NCBI RefSeq assembly: GCF_002115755.1
Contig: NZ_JFKA01000003.1
Span: forward strand, 248,001-312,000
Direction of reading: 5' to 3'
Source: Thalassospira mesophila
GTDB taxonomy: Bacteria > Pseudomonadota > Alphaproteobacteria > Rhodospirillales > Thalassospiraceae
DNA length: 64,000 nt
The notes beneath the pieces are model-generated. The model was not told where the DNA came from and searched no databases. It saw only the letters and a list, made by a program, of their open reading frames with translations. Of the stretch, positions 1 to 9,115 are shown piece after piece (within the stretch, counting starts at the first letter, position 1; every line of letters begins with the position of its first letter). Position numbers and translations under genes: made by a program.

Positions 1-317
1 ATCGTCGCCCCGTGGCCCTGGCCGCGCAGCGATGGTGCAACAGCCAGATAATGCACCCAGCCGGTTGTGCCATCATGCCCCACCATAATGGTGGCCATCA
101 CCGGGCGGCTGGCCGACTGGCGCGCAATCAGCACCGACCCGCGCCCCGATGCATAACAATTTTGCAAATCATTATGGGCCTTTGTGGCTTGTGCATCGCG
201 ATCAATCAGATCGCCATCATACCACAAATCAATCACGGCGTCGCAATCGGCGGTTTTTTCAAGCGACAGCCGCTCGATTATAATCTCCGGTGGCGGTATT
301 TGTGCCTGTTTTGTCAT
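1..317 (-). CDS. GNAT family N-acetyltransferase, partial (C-terminus outside window)
   Basis: The reverse strand opens with ATG at 317 and stays open to the window edge, giving about 105 residues without a stop. The visible part ends in VHYLAVAPSLRGQGHGA, which is the GNAT motif A pattern (V-x-P-x-x-R-G-x-G) that binds the pyrophosphate of acetyl-CoA, preceded by a beta-strand region (residues about 60-90). It therefore transfers an acetyl group to an unknown amine; the short, YpeA-like spacing suggests a small stand-alone acetyltransferase. It lies downstream of the sulfurtransferase on the same strand with about 180 bp between, so co-transcription is possible but not shown. The substrate cannot be told from the sequence. 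Confidence 0.75.
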   Translation of the reverse strand, partial: MTKQAQIPPPEIIIERLSLEKTADCDAVIDLWYDGDLIDRDAQATKAHNDLQNCYASGRGSVLIARQSASRPVMATIMVGHDGTTGWVHYLAVAPSLRGQGHGAT

Positions 318-499
318 GGGCAATATCGGAATGGCGGGCAGGGTATTTGCAAGGCCGCAATATTGCCGTGCGGGCAATGTGCCCCGGTTTTTGCAACCGG
401 GTGTAATTTTGGCCCCGCCTTGCACCATCCCCGTCTATGTCGCGCAGGACATAGTGGTTCGGGGGCGTTGGGGCAGGGCCAAAACATCATCGGTTTATC

Positions 500-1360
500 C
501 TATTTCGGCTGGCCCGATGCGCGCGGGCTTTCGGGGCGCGATGTCCATTCCGCCCACGATCCGTCATAAACGGCGGTATGTTTTTTACCGGCAATATAGG
601 CCCCCATGGCCAGCACACAGGCGGTCACACCCGACCCGCAACTGGTGACCATCGGTTTATCAAGGTTCACCCCGGCCTCGTTGAAAACGGCCTTGATGTC
701 GCTTTCATCCTTAAAGGTGCCATCGGCATTAAGCAGTTTTTCATACGGCACATTAAAGGCCCCGGGAATACGCCCCGGCGCTCCCCAGATTTCATCGGCC
801 GTACCTGCAAACCGCCCGGCAGAACGGGCATCGACCAGCTGTTCGCGCCCGGTATCAACATTGGCCAGCACCTGGTCATATTCGCGTAGCAAAAAGCTGT
901 TGGCGCGCGCGGTGAAATGGCGTTCGCGCGGCGGTGTGGCGGCATCGGTTACGGCGTGGCCGTCGGCCTCCCATTTGGGCAGGCCACCATCTAAAACAAC
1001 AACATCGTTATGGCCGAAATGGCGCAACATCCACCACGCCCGGCACGCGGCCACGGCCACACCGGTTTGCGCATAGATAACAATCCGTACCCCGTCGCCA
1101 AGGCCAAGTTTGCGCACTTTGGCCGAAAATTTAATGGCATCGGGCATCATATGGGGCAGGGGGGCGCTGTCGTCGGCGGCGATATCGTCGATATCAAAAA
1201 AGACAGCACCGGGAATATGTTTGGCCTCAAAAATGGCGCGCGGGTCCTTGCCGCTGCCAGGCATATACCAGCTGGCATCAATCACGCGCACATCAGGGGC
1301 GTTCAGATGCTCCGCCAGCCACTGGGTGGAAACCAGCGCGTCGGATTTGGGATCACTCAT
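500..1360 (-). CDS. sseA: 3-mercaptopyruvate sulfurtransferase (two-domain rhodanese)
   Basis: A protein of 286 residues with two rhodanese domains. The N-terminal half (about 8-135) is the inactive domain. The C-terminal half (about 155-280) carries the persulfide-forming cysteine at about residue 241 in CGSGVTA. That CG(S/T)GVTA loop is typical of mercaptopyruvate sulfurtransferases rather than thiosulfate:cyanide enzymes, which usually show CRxGxTA. It should move sulfur from 3-mercaptopyruvate to thiol acceptors or cyanide in the cytoplasm. The start at 1360 is chosen because GGAG lies about 10 nt upstream; an open extension to 1420 exists but lacks this support. It probably stands alone or is first of a pair with the downstream acetyltransferase. 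Confidence 0.88.
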   Translation of the reverse strand: MSDPKSDALVSTQWLAEHLNAPDVRVIDASWYMPGSGKDPRAIFEAKHIPGAVFFDIDDIAADDSAPLPHMMPDAIKFSAKVRKLGLGDGVRIVIYAQTGVAVAACRAWWMLRHFGHNDVVVLDGGLPKWEADGHAVTDAATPPRERHFTARANSFLLREYDQVLANVDTGREQLVDARSAGRFAGTADEIWGAPGRIPGAFNVPYEKLLNADGTFKDESDIKAVFNEAGVNLDKPMVTSCGSGVTACVLAMGAYIAGKKHTAVYDGSWAEWTSRPESPRASGQPK

Positions 1361-1488
1361 GGTCAAGCTCCGGTTTGCAATGGTGGGTATTGCATGTCCC
1401 CGGTCGTTTCCGAAGATCATTTTTTTTAAAGGTACGAACCCGGCTTATTAAATTTTCCGGGCCGTTCAGACAACCAATTCTGGAAACT

Positions 1489-2202
1489 TTATTGGGCTTC
1501 GTCAAAAACAATATTGATGCGGCGGTTCTGTCGGCCCTTCTTTTCTATTTTTGACACCCGAACCCGGCCAATTTCCGACGTATTACGCACATGGGTGCCG
1601 CCACAGGGCTGAAAATCGATGCCTTCAATGGTCACCGTTCGTACCGTTTCCCCGTCCATCGGCGGTTGAACCGACATGGTGCGTACCAGTTCGGGGTTGG
1701 CTTTCAGCTCGGCAATGCTGATTTCGCCATCATAAACATCGGCATTGCGCGCCAGCAAGGCGTTCAGTTTTTCGGTTAATTCATCCTTGTCCGGGCTGCC
1801 GTCCATGTCAAAATCCAGCCGGGCTTTGTGGCTGGCAATGTTGCCGCCGGTAACGCCGCCATCAACAATTGAACATAAAACATGCAGGCAGGTGTGAAAC
1901 CGCATATGGCGATGGCGGGTTTCCCAGTCCAGCACCGCGCGCACCGTGCTGCCCACTGGCGGCAAGTCGTAATCATCGGCAATCACATGCAATGGCGTGC
2001 CCGATTCGCGGTCTTTTACCGTAATGGTTACCGGCAGTTCATTGCCATCGTCCAAAACCAGCATGCCCTTGTCGCCAGCCTGTCCGCCACTGGTGGCATA
2101 AAAAACCGTCTGGTCCAGCGCAATGGCGCGATCATGGTGGGCAACAATGGTGGCGGTGCAATCTTGCTGGTAGGCATCCTTGCGAAACAAAAGGTCGGTC
2201 AT
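1489..2202 (-). CDS. Alanyl-tRNA editing protein, AlaX type
   Basis: A protein of 237 residues matching the free-standing editing domain related to AlaRS. It has the N-terminal beta-barrel (YATSGGQAGDKG at about 35-46) and the zinc and catalytic motifs: H103 and H107 in RFHTCLHVL, and C200 with H204 in CGGTHV. Such proteins hydrolyse mischarged Ser-tRNA(Ala) or Gly-tRNA(Ala) in trans. All four metal ligands are present, so it is expected to be active. A GGGAGCG ribosome-binding site precedes ATG at 2202. It lies about 130 bp upstream of the sulfurtransferase on the same strand. The amino acid it clears is not readable from sequence. Confidence 0.9.
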   Translation of the reverse strand: MTDLLFRKDAYQQDCTATIVAHHDRAIALDQTVFYATSGGQAGDKGMLVLDDGNELPVTITVKDRESGTPLHVIADDYDLPPVGSTVRAVLDWETRHRHMRFHTCLHVLCSIVDGGVTGGNIASHKARLDFDMDGSPDKDELTEKLNALLARNADVYDGEISIAELKANPELVRTMSVQPPMDGETVRTVTIEGIDFQPCGGTHVRNTSEIGRVRVSKIEKKGRQNRRINIVFDEAQ

Positions 2203-2436
2203 TCAGCGCTCCCTGTTTTCCGGGTGTGGGGTGCCGGATTTAGGTTTCTATGTGTTTGGGAAACCATCGTGGCGCGGCTTTGGCGGGCCTGTCGAGGATA
2301 AAATTGCTGTTTTGCGGGCAAATCGTTAGCACCTCACAATTTCAAGGCGCCGGCGCCCCGCCTGAATGGTTTTGAATGTGTGGTTCGGGCGGGGGCATTA
2401 AACGCCCGTTTCGGAAGTTTTCAGTTGTCTGAGGGT

Positions 2437-2841
2437 CTATGCGCGATCAATGCGCGATCCGATATCGCGGTCTGCGGTGCTACCGCTGATCAGGTGGGTT
2501 AATTCCTCGATCCGGGATATTTTGCCATCGCGCAGGGTATAAAACGCAATCACCTTAATTGTTATCTGGCTGCCATCCTTCTTGTGGGCCGTCACGATAT
2601 GAATGTCGGCAATGGTGTTGTCGCTGGCAACGATGTTTTCAAAATCAACATCAACAGCGTCAAGGGTGCAGCGCAATGTTGCGGCATGGTCAAGAAAACC
2701 TGCAAGGTTCAGGGTCTCGCCATCGACAATTTGTACATAATCGCTGGTGAAAAACCCGGCCAGTTCCTCAAGCGATGTTGCCGGGTCTGCCAGTGCCGCA
2801 AACAGGCGATGCAAAAGCTGTTTTGCGTCTGTTTTGGTCAT
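2437..2841 (-). CDS. Small NTF2-like/SnoaL-like domain protein
   Basis: A 134-residue protein with an NTF2-like cone fold pattern: an N-terminal helix pair (about 5-35), then FFTSDYVQIVDG, a middle helix, and C-terminal strands ending in IAFYTLRDGKISRIEEL. That last motif is typical of SnoaL-like and ketosteroid-isomerase-like proteins, many of which act as small isomerases, hydrolases or ligand-binding proteins. No specific catalytic residue can be assigned. It is transcribed away from the AraC-type regulator that starts 114 bp upstream, so it is a likely target of that regulator. The function is unknown beyond the fold. Confidence 0.75.
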   Translation of the reverse strand: MTKTDAKQLLHRLFAALADPATSLEELAGFFTSDYVQIVDGETLNLAGFLDHAATLRCTLDAVDVDFENIVASDNTIADIHIVTAHKKDGSQITIKVIAFYTLRDGKISRIEELTHLISGSTADRDIGSRIDRA

Positions 2842-2955
2842 GATGGGGCGTCCAGTGGGGGCAATGGCCCAATGCCAATTGCCGGTTGCTGGAAATTAGG
2901 GATATAAATTTGGCTGTGCTAACGTATTAATGCCAATCAATACGGATTTAAGGCC

Positions 2956-3741
2956 ATGGCAGATGAGTTGATCGATCCGACGGTGTTTGACCCTGAAAAC
3001 GCGCCGGTTTCCATTCGTGCTGTTTTGCGGCGAAGCTCGGTTATGCGCGAAACCGCGTTGCACCGTCACGCCCCCGGGCAATTGATTGGCACGCTAACAG
3101 GATCGATCCGCATTGAAACAAATGCGGGCAAATGGGTTGTCCCGGCCATTCATGCCGCGTGGGTGCCGCCCCACCACGACCATGCCATGTCTTCAAACGG
3201 GCCGTTTCAGGGATGGAGTGTGCATATCCCGCCCGCTTTATGTGCCGGTTTGCCAGCATCACCACAAACGATAGCGGCCAGTGATGTGTTGCAGGCCGCC
3301 ATTACCCGTGTGGCAACATGGCCCAATGGCCCGCAAAACAATGCGCAGCACCGGTTGGCACAGGTGATTGTCGATGAAATTGCCATGGCACAAAAGGTGG
3401 CCTTTCATTTGCCCGCCCCGGGTGACGCGCGTTTGCAACGCATTGCCCGGCAAATAACCATCGATCTGGCAAATAACCGAACCATGGCACAATGGGCGGA
3501 TTGGGCCGGAATTGCCCCGCGTACGTTAAGCCGCCATTTTGTCACTGAAACCGGTTTCACTTTTCAGGCCTGGCGACAACGCGCACGGCTGTTGGCGGCA
3601 CTGGAAATGCTGGCATCGGGCATGGCGGTAACCACCGTGGCGCTGGATCTGGGGTATGACAATATCAGTGCCTTTATTGCCGCCTTCAAAAAAACCTTCG
3701 GCAGCACACCGGGGCGTTATCTTGATATTCAGGGCCTGTAA
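2956..3741 (+). CDS. AraC family transcriptional regulator
   Basis: A 261-residue regulator with an N-terminal cupin-like sensing domain (about 25-110, with the His-containing stretch RHAPGQLIGTLTGSIRI) and a C-terminal AraC-type double helix-turn-helix (about 165-257). The second helix-turn-helix shows the family signature VALDLGYDNISAFIAAFKK followed by GSTPGRY. It is divergent from the NTF2-like gene at 2841, which suggests control of that gene and of itself through the 114-bp shared region. It converges with the radical SAM gene, which ends at 3769. The inducer is unknown. Confidence 0.9.
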   Translation: MADELIDPTVFDPENAPVSIRAVLRRSSVMRETALHRHAPGQLIGTLTGSIRIETNAGKWVVPAIHAAWVPPHHDHAMSSNGPFQGWSVHIPPALCAGLPASPQTIAASDVLQAAITRVATWPNGPQNNAQHRLAQVIVDEIAMAQKVAFHLPAPGDARLQRIARQITIDLANNRTMAQWADWAGIAPRTLSRHFVTETGFTFQAWRQRARLLAALEMLASGMAVTTVALDLGYDNISAFIAAFKKTFGSTPGRYLDIQGL

Positions 3742-3768
3742 CCCGCGCAGTGCGGCATCGAACGGCCC

Positions 3769-4953
3769 TTAAAACAGCGATAATTGCCCGTTTGCACCGG
3801 GGCGGACAAAGCCGCTGCAATCCAGGTTAAGCGACCGTCCGGCCATGTTGTGCTTGCGCCGGGCCAGGTTAAATCGCTGGGCAATCAGGTCGGCTATCGG
3901 GCCACTGCCGCGCATGCGGCTGCCAAAGTTCGCGTCGTATAATTTGCCATCGCGCATTTGTTTGATCAGGGAAATCACCTTGTCGCGGCGGTCCGGGTAA
4001 TGGTTTTGCAGCCATTCATCAAACAGATCGGCAATTTCCAATGGCAATCGCAACACAATATGCGACACCGATTGCGCCCCGGCCTTATGGCAGGCCGCGA
4101 CCAGATTTTCGATTTCATTGTCATTTAAACCGGGAATGATCGGCGCGCATAAAACGGTTACCGGTATTCCGGCATCACTCAGCTTTGCAATGGCATCCAG
4201 CCTGCGGTGCGGGGCGCCGGCGCGCGGTTCTAACAAGTTCGATAGCCGGTTATCCAGCGATGTCACCGATACTGCAACCGAGGCCCGGTTTTGTTTGGCC
4301 ATGGGGGCAATCAGGTCGATATCGCGGCAAACCAGGGCGGATTTGGTAATGATTGAAAACGGATGACGGCAATCAGCCAATACCTGGATAATGTTGCGGG
4401 TCAGTTGTTTTTCACGCTCGACCGGTTGATAGGGATCGGTGCTGGTGCCAATCACAATGGGGGCAGGCATATAGCTTTTGGCAGCCAGTTGTTTGCGCAA
4501 AAGGGCTGGGGCCTCGGGTTTCCAGAACAGTTTTGTTTCAAAATCCAGCCCCGGCGACAGGCCCAGATACGCATGTGTGGGCCGGGCAAAACAATAAACA
4601 CAACCATGTTCACAGCCGCGATAGGGGTTGATGGAGCGGTCAAACGGCACATCGGGGCTTTGGTTGCGGGTAATCACGCTGCGCGCGCCATCCACACCCA
4701 GCGTGGTTTTGACACGCGCCGGGGGAAAATCATCGTCGCTTTCCACGCCCGTGCCGCGATCAATATTTTCCATTAACCAGCCGTCGTCATAGGCCTGATG
4801 GCTGAGTTTTTCATAGCGGCCATTGTTATTGGAAATCGCCCCGCGCCCTTTTTGCGCCCGGGCGGGAAGCACGGACGGATCGAGAGCCTGCCGGTTGTGG
4901 GCGGCTTCAAAATCCTCGAACTCGGATGATGGGGCGGCGGTTGGTTTTTCCAT
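3769..4953 (-). CDS. PA0069-type radical SAM protein
   Basis: About 394 residues from ATG at 4953. The motif CEHGCVYC supplies the three cysteines that hold the 4Fe-4S cluster and S-adenosylmethionine; it sits roughly 80 residues from the start and is followed by FARPTHAYLG. Later segments (GTSTDPYQP, VTVLCAPIIPGLND) match the spore-photoproduct-lyase-like branch called the PA0069 family, whose substrate is unknown. An open extension runs to 5049, but it lacks a ribosome-binding site and nearly reaches the rfbB leader, so 4953 is preferred. It is divergent from rfbB with about 118 bp between the two starts, and converges with the AraC gene. Confidence 0.87.
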   Translation of the reverse strand: MEKPTAAPSSEFEDFEAAHNRQALDPSVLPARAQKGRGAISNNNGRYEKLSHQAYDDGWLMENIDRGTGVESDDDFPPARVKTTLGVDGARSVITRNQSPDVPFDRSINPYRGCEHGCVYCFARPTHAYLGLSPGLDFETKLFWKPEAPALLRKQLAAKSYMPAPIVIGTSTDPYQPVEREKQLTRNIIQVLADCRHPFSIITKSALVCRDIDLIAPMAKQNRASVAVSVTSLDNRLSNLLEPRAGAPHRRLDAIAKLSDAGIPVTVLCAPIIPGLNDNEIENLVAACHKAGAQSVSHIVLRLPLEIADLFDEWLQNHYPDRRDKVISLIKQMRDGKLYDANFGSRMRGSGPIADLIAQRFNLARRKHNMAGRSLNLDCSGFVRPGANGQLSLF

Positions 4954-5071
4954 GCCGCCAATATAGAACAAACAATGAACATTGCAATCGCAAAACCCTA
5001 TTTTCGCCTTTTGCGGGCCATGTTTGGATGATTGGCTGTCATCCGTCATTTTTAATTAAACGAGGGTTCCC

Positions 5072-6124
5072 ATGCGCGTCGTTGTTACCGGGGGTGCAGG
5101 TTTTATCGGGTCGGCGCTGTGCCGCTATCTGGTGGCGCAATGTGGCTGGCAGGTTGTTAATATCGACAAGCTGACCTATGCCGCCGATCTGCGCTCGCTG
5201 GCCGAAATTGAAAGCGCACCGGGCTATCGTTTTGTGCAGGCCGATATAGCCGATGGTGATAAAATCAGCCGGGTTCTCGATGATTTTGCGCCCGACGCCA
5301 TTTTGCATCTGGCGGCGGAAAGCCATGTTGACCGCTCCATCGACGGGCCGGGGGATTTTGTGCAAACCAACATTGTTGGGACTTACCGGTTGCTCGATGC
5401 CGCCCTGACGTATTGGCGAGGGCTGCCTGCGGATCGTCAGAAAACTTTCCGTTTCCATCATGTTTCAACCGACGAAGTTTATGGCTCCCTGGGCGCCACC
5501 GGCCTGTTTGACGAAACCAGCCGCTATCAACCCAATTCGCCCTATGCGGCAAGCAAGGCATCGTCGGACCATCTGGTGCGGGCGTGGCATCATACCTATG
5601 GGCTGCCAGTGTTAATTTCGAATTGCTCGAACAATTACGGGCCGTTTCAGTTCCCCGAAAAGTTCATTCCCCTGATGATTTTAAACGCGATGGCAGGCCG
5701 TAAATTACCGGTTTATGGCGATGGCAAAAATATTCGCGACTGGCTGCATGTCAGCGACCATGTCGCGGCCTTGCGCCTGATTTTGCAACATGGCGAAACT
5801 GGCGAAACCTATAATGTTGGCGGGCGCAACGAGGCCCGCAATATTGACATCGTCCATCAGATTATTTCCCACGTCCGCGATCTGTCGCCCAACCGCACCT
5901 TGCCCGGTGACGATGACATGATCGAATATGTCACCGACCGGCCCGGCCATGATCAGCGCTATGCAATCGATGCCAGCAAATTGGAAAACCGGTTGGGTTG
6001 GCAGGCGCATTATGATCTGGATCGGGGATTGCGCGACACGGTGGTGTGGTATTTAAGCCATCCGCAATGGTGGCAACCGATCCTTGATCGTAAATATGAC
6101 GGCCAGCGTCTTGGCACTGCCTGA
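5072..6124 (+). CDS. rfbB: dTDP-glucose 4,6-dehydratase
   Basis: A 350-residue extended short-chain dehydrogenase. It has the NAD-binding TGGAGFIGS at about residue 6, the HLAAESHVDRSI segment, the STDEVYG active-site strand, and the catalytic pair in YAASKASSDH. Together these identify RmlB/RfbB, which converts dTDP-glucose to dTDP-4-keto-6-deoxyglucose in the rhamnose and deoxysugar pathway. GAGGG lies about 7 nt before ATG at 5072. The usual partners rfbA, rfbC and rfbD are not adjacent, so it works with genes elsewhere. It could feed surface polysaccharide synthesis, though the carbamoyltransferase island lies 9 kb away. Confidence 0.92.
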   Translation: MRVVVTGGAGFIGSALCRYLVAQCGWQVVNIDKLTYAADLRSLAEIESAPGYRFVQADIADGDKISRVLDDFAPDAILHLAAESHVDRSIDGPGDFVQTNIVGTYRLLDAALTYWRGLPADRQKTFRFHHVSTDEVYGSLGATGLFDETSRYQPNSPYAASKASSDHLVRAWHHTYGLPVLISNCSNNYGPFQFPEKFIPLMILNAMAGRKLPVYGDGKNIRDWLHVSDHVAALRLILQHGETGETYNVGGRNEARNIDIVHQIISHVRDLSPNRTLPGDDDMIEYVTDRPGHDQRYAIDASKLENRLGWQAHYDLDRGLRDTVVWYLSHPQWWQPILDRKYDGQRLGTA

Positions 6125-6259
6125 AAAAGGACCGCCGCGGTGCGGGGGGTGATAAAAAATTGCCCGTCGGCGCGGGTGTTCGCGTGAAGTCTGTTTCCGG
6201 TTTAAAAAATTTCGGCTAATCTTTGGCGGTAAATTGCAAACCGGCAAAAAGGTGCGGTT

Positions 6260-6898
6260 ATGGCTATGGAATGGTCCCAGATTTTGACTTTTGCCCTGGT
6301 AACATCGCTTTTGGTGATGTCACCTGGCCCCAATGGCGTGTTGATTGCCAAAACGGTGCCAACATCGGGGCGCGCGGCGGGTTTTGCCAATGTCGCCGGG
6401 TTTGTCACGGCGTTTTATGTGCATGGTACGCTGTCGATTCTGGGTATTTCGGTCATTCTGGTACAATCGGCACAACTGTTTTTTGCCGTTAAAATGGTAG
6501 GTGCTGCCTATTTGTGCTGGGTCGGCATCAAGGCCCTGCGCGATGCCTGGCGCGGTGTTAAAACCATGGCCGAAACATCGCCCGCAAAGCGCAAACGCAC
6601 CCTTGCCAAGGCCTATGGCGAAGGGTTTTTGACCAATGTGTTAAACCCCAAAGTCTCGATCTTTTATCTGGCCGCATTTCCGCAATTTGTGCCGATGGGG
6701 GCCGGGTCGATCAGTGCGGCTTATACGCTGGTCTGTGTGCATGCCGTGATTAATGCAGTGTGGTTTACGGCCATGATTTTGGTGCTGGCACGCTTGACCG
6801 GTGCGGTGCGCAATGGCCGCTTTCAGCGCGTGTTAAAGGCCGTCACCGGCAGTGTCTTTATTGCCTTTGGCATCAAGCTGGCAACCTTTCGCCCGTAA
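6260..6898 (+). CDS. LysE/RhtB family amino-acid exporter
   Basis: A 212-residue inner-membrane protein with about six hydrophobic segments. It has the LysE family signature near the N-terminus, SPGPNGVLIAK at about 20-30, and the second conserved loop GFLTNVLNPKVSIFYLAAFPQFV at about 115-137, both typical of RhtB/LysE translocators. These export amino acids such as threonine, homoserine or lysine; the substrate here is unknown. AAGG lies about 9 nt before ATG at 6260; a second ATG two codons later is equally possible. A hairpin with GGTGCCG (6929-6935) and CGGCACC (6955-6961) follows the stop but has no T-run. Confidence 0.88.
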   Translation: MAMEWSQILTFALVTSLLVMSPGPNGVLIAKTVPTSGRAAGFANVAGFVTAFYVHGTLSILGISVILVQSAQLFFAVKMVGAAYLCWVGIKALRDAWRGVKTMAETSPAKRKRTLAKAYGEGFLTNVLNPKVSIFYLAAFPQFVPMGAGSISAAYTLVCVHAVINAVWFTAMILVLARLTGAVRNGRFQRVLKAVTGSVFIAFGIKLATFRP

Positions 6899-7053
6899 AA
6901 TCAGGGGTCATCAGGCCTATCAGGGAGTGGTGCCGAACCGCCTTCAGCGATACCCGGCACCAAATCTGAATGATATTTCTATAATTGAAATTTAATTTCT
7001 TTATGAGTTAGAGTGGTGTGACGTGGCAGGGGGCAAGCGGCAAGCGGGTGTGG

Positions 7054-7212
7054 TTATTTGCGCAGCGCGATTAACGCCATCACTAGCACGAACGCGCCAA
7101 ACAGGATATCGGCCAGCAGGTTGTCATGGCCATCCATCGCCAGAAACGATGCCACCGGCAAAATCAGCGATGCCAGGACTAAAAAGACCGGGTTAAAAAG
7201 CATCTTTTTCAT
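7054..7212 (-). CDS. 52-residue membrane protein coupled to lactate permease
   Basis: A 52-residue reading frame starts with ATG at 7212, one base after the TGA stop of the permease gene. A G-rich stretch (GGGGGG) sits about 10 nt upstream inside the permease 3' end. The peptide begins MKKMLFNPVF and has two hydrophobic segments (about 9-24 and 36-50) separated by a short polar loop, ending ALIALRK. The tight spacing implies translational coupling with the permease. I do not recognise the family. It could be an accessory subunit or stabiliser of the permease, which is an inference from position and topology only. Confidence 0.65.
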   Translation of the reverse strand: MKKMLFNPVFLVLASLILPVASFLAMDGHDNLLADILFGAFVLVMALIALRK

Positions 7213-7213
7213 A

Positions 7214-8788
7214 TCAGTGGCCCCCCAGCGCCATCGTGACCAGCAAAATACCCAGTGCCCAAATCCCGCATAGAAATGTCAGGATCACACCGGTTTTTAA
7301 AACAACCGATAAAACCGGCCCTTCCTTACCCGAAAGTCCGACGGTGGAACACCCGACCATGATTTTGGACGGGGCCAACATGCTGCCCAGCGATGCGCCG
7401 GTGGCCTGTGCTGCCAGAATAAGGGCGGTGGAAAGGCCCGAAAGCTCGGCGGTGTGGCGCTGAAACATGCCAAAAACCACGTTGGAATTATTCGTGCTGC
7501 CGGTCATGAAAGCGCCCAGCGCGCCAATGGCCGGGGCCACCACGGGATAGGCAATGGCAAAGGAACCCGAAAACAGTTTTGATCCGCCTTCGGCCAGCGC
7601 ATAGGTCATACCGGCATGGTCCATCATTAATGCCAGACCAATGACGGGCACCATGCCAATACTGGTGGGCAGGGCGCTTTTAAGGGTACGCTGGGCGAGG
7701 CGTTTGCCAATGCCGGGTGCATAACGCCCGCGCAGCTTGAAAAAGGTAAAGCTGATGGCGGCGGTATAAAGCAAAAGGGCACCGGGATGGCCAAAAACGG
7801 CAATCGCCTTGGCCTTTTGTGCCGCAATATCCCAGCCCTGCAATGTTTGCATCGCCGGGAAGGACAGGGTCAGTTCAATGCCGGATAAAAACCTGCCCAC
7901 CGGAGCCACAAAGGTTGCCAGGCCTACAATCACCATAAAGACCAGATAGGGGGTTAAGCCCTCGATCAGGGGCATTTTTTGGGGTTCGTTCGATCCCGGT
8001 TCGGCAATATCGTCGGGGTGGGGTTTCCAGAACCGGGTGACAATGATCGATGCGATCAGGCCGGAAATACCGGCCGTTAACCCGCCCAGCGTCCAGACGC
8101 CGTAATTTGCCATTAAATACTGAACAACACCCATGACCCCGGCAATAATCACCAGCGGCACAATGCGGCGGCGAATGGTTCGAAACCCGCCATCCAGCCA
8201 TAAAACCGCCGCCCCGCAGGTAAAGCCTGACAGGCCCAGCAATATCGCGGAATAGTGGGTTAGCTCGCTGCCGGGGATGCCGGTAACGCCAATCAGGGCT
8301 TCAAACGATGTTGCCATATTGCCAAACAAAACCGACCAGCTATGGCCGATCATGGGGGCGGCAACCGCAATAACCGGTGAAAACCCCATGCCCAGTAACA
8401 GCGGGGCGATCACGGCAATTGGCACGCCAAACCCCGCCACACCTTGCAAAAAGGTGGCAAAAACATAGCCCAAAATCAGCAATTGCAACGGCCGGTCATC
8501 GGTCAGTTTGCGAATGGCGGCACCGATGGTTTTAATCGCCCCGGCTTCCTCGGCGGCGAAATACAGGATCAATGCGGCCCAGACGATATAAAGAATATAC
8601 AGGGCCAGCATTACGCCCTTGGCCTGGGCCACAATCAGTATATCGACCGGGGTGCCAAAGGCAAAAAAGGCGATGGCGGCGGTAATGAACCACGCCGCCG
8701 CACCGGCACGGGCAGCGCCCCAGTTTGCCTTGATCATTAAAAACAAAATGGTGGCAATGGGCAGGGCGGCCAGAATAAACTTGATCAT
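7214..8788 (-). CDS. lctP: L-lactate permease, LctP family
   Basis: About 524 residues from ATG at 8788. It is highly hydrophobic, with some 12 or more membrane segments. Conserved LctP segments are visible: FLQGVAGFGVPIAVIAPLL at about 110-128, the GHSWSVLFGNMATSFEAL region, the GSTNNSNVVFG loop, and the C-terminal ATGASLGSMLAPSKIMVG. These identify a lactate (possibly glycolate) proton symporter of the inner membrane. An upstream in-frame TTG at 8815 is possible but less likely. The 52-residue membrane protein follows directly in the same transcript. No lactate dehydrogenase gene is adjacent. Confidence 0.92.
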   Translation of the reverse strand: MIKFILAALPIATILFLMIKANWGAARAGAAAWFITAAIAFFAFGTPVDILIVAQAKGVMLALYILYIVWAALILYFAAEEAGAIKTIGAAIRKLTDDRPLQLLILGYVFATFLQGVAGFGVPIAVIAPLLLGMGFSPVIAVAAPMIGHSWSVLFGNMATSFEALIGVTGIPGSELTHYSAILLGLSGFTCGAAVLWLDGGFRTIRRRIVPLVIIAGVMGVVQYLMANYGVWTLGGLTAGISGLIASIIVTRFWKPHPDDIAEPGSNEPQKMPLIEGLTPYLVFMVIVGLATFVAPVGRFLSGIELTLSFPAMQTLQGWDIAAQKAKAIAVFGHPGALLLYTAAISFTFFKLRGRYAPGIGKRLAQRTLKSALPTSIGMVPVIGLALMMDHAGMTYALAEGGSKLFSGSFAIAYPVVAPAIGALGAFMTGSTNNSNVVFGMFQRHTAELSGLSTALILAAQATGASLGSMLAPSKIMVGCSTVGLSGKEGPVLSVVLKTGVILTFLCGIWALGILLVTMALGGH

Positions 8789-9115
8789 CGGGAATGCGTG
8801 AACCTTTGGGAACAAGACGTTGCGGTTAAACGCAAAACCGTTTTAACCGCCCGCACATCATGTCCGATGCCTGCCATCTGCGCAAGATGCCGCAGGGGGC
8901 TTTTCGCATTATGGAAGTGGTTCGGGCCGATGGTATATTGGTTCGGGTCAGATAACACCGCGCGTGTAAATGTGGTATTGCCAGCATGTCCGGCGGCGGG
9001 GGACAATAAAAAGCCCGCCAATCCGTGTTATCGGGCTGGCGGGTTTTTATTGTCTGGCGATTATTTTAATCAAAGCAGATGATTATGATCTGTCTTTGAA
9101 TTTGGGTCGCACAGC
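8789..9115. other. Intergenic region upstream of lactate permease
   Basis: This 327-bp stretch has no convincing gene. It holds the leftward promoter region of the permease and, at 9002-9054, the terminator of the luciferase-like gene. A weak dyad TGGTATTGCCA near 8972 faintly resembles GntR/LldR half-sites, but the arms are only three bases, so I do not call it an operator. Confidence 0.6.
9002..9054 (-). terminator. Long inverted repeat, terminator of the LLM oxidoreductase gene
   Basis: The left arm (9002-9020) and right arm (about 9037-9054) pair over almost 18 bases, with CCCGCCA opposite TGGCGGG and A/T-rich outer parts giving a T-run on either strand. One bulged base interrupts the stem. 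It lies about 60 bp past the stop at 9116 of the leftward gene, so it most likely ends that transcript and shields the permease promoter. Confidence 0.8.

Noticed and set aside
435-454. Hairpin CTATGTC and GACATAG between the sulfurtransferase and GNAT genes
   Set aside because: No T-run in the direction of transcription; it may be structure by chance.
12-648. Rightward frames opposite the GNAT and sulfurtransferase genes
   Set aside because: Composition is that of antisense frames in GC-rich DNA, and the reverse strand encodes clear domains.
8960-8985. Possible GntR/LldR operator before lactate permease
   Set aside because: The dyad TGGTATTGCCA has only three-base arms and no regulator gene is adjacent.
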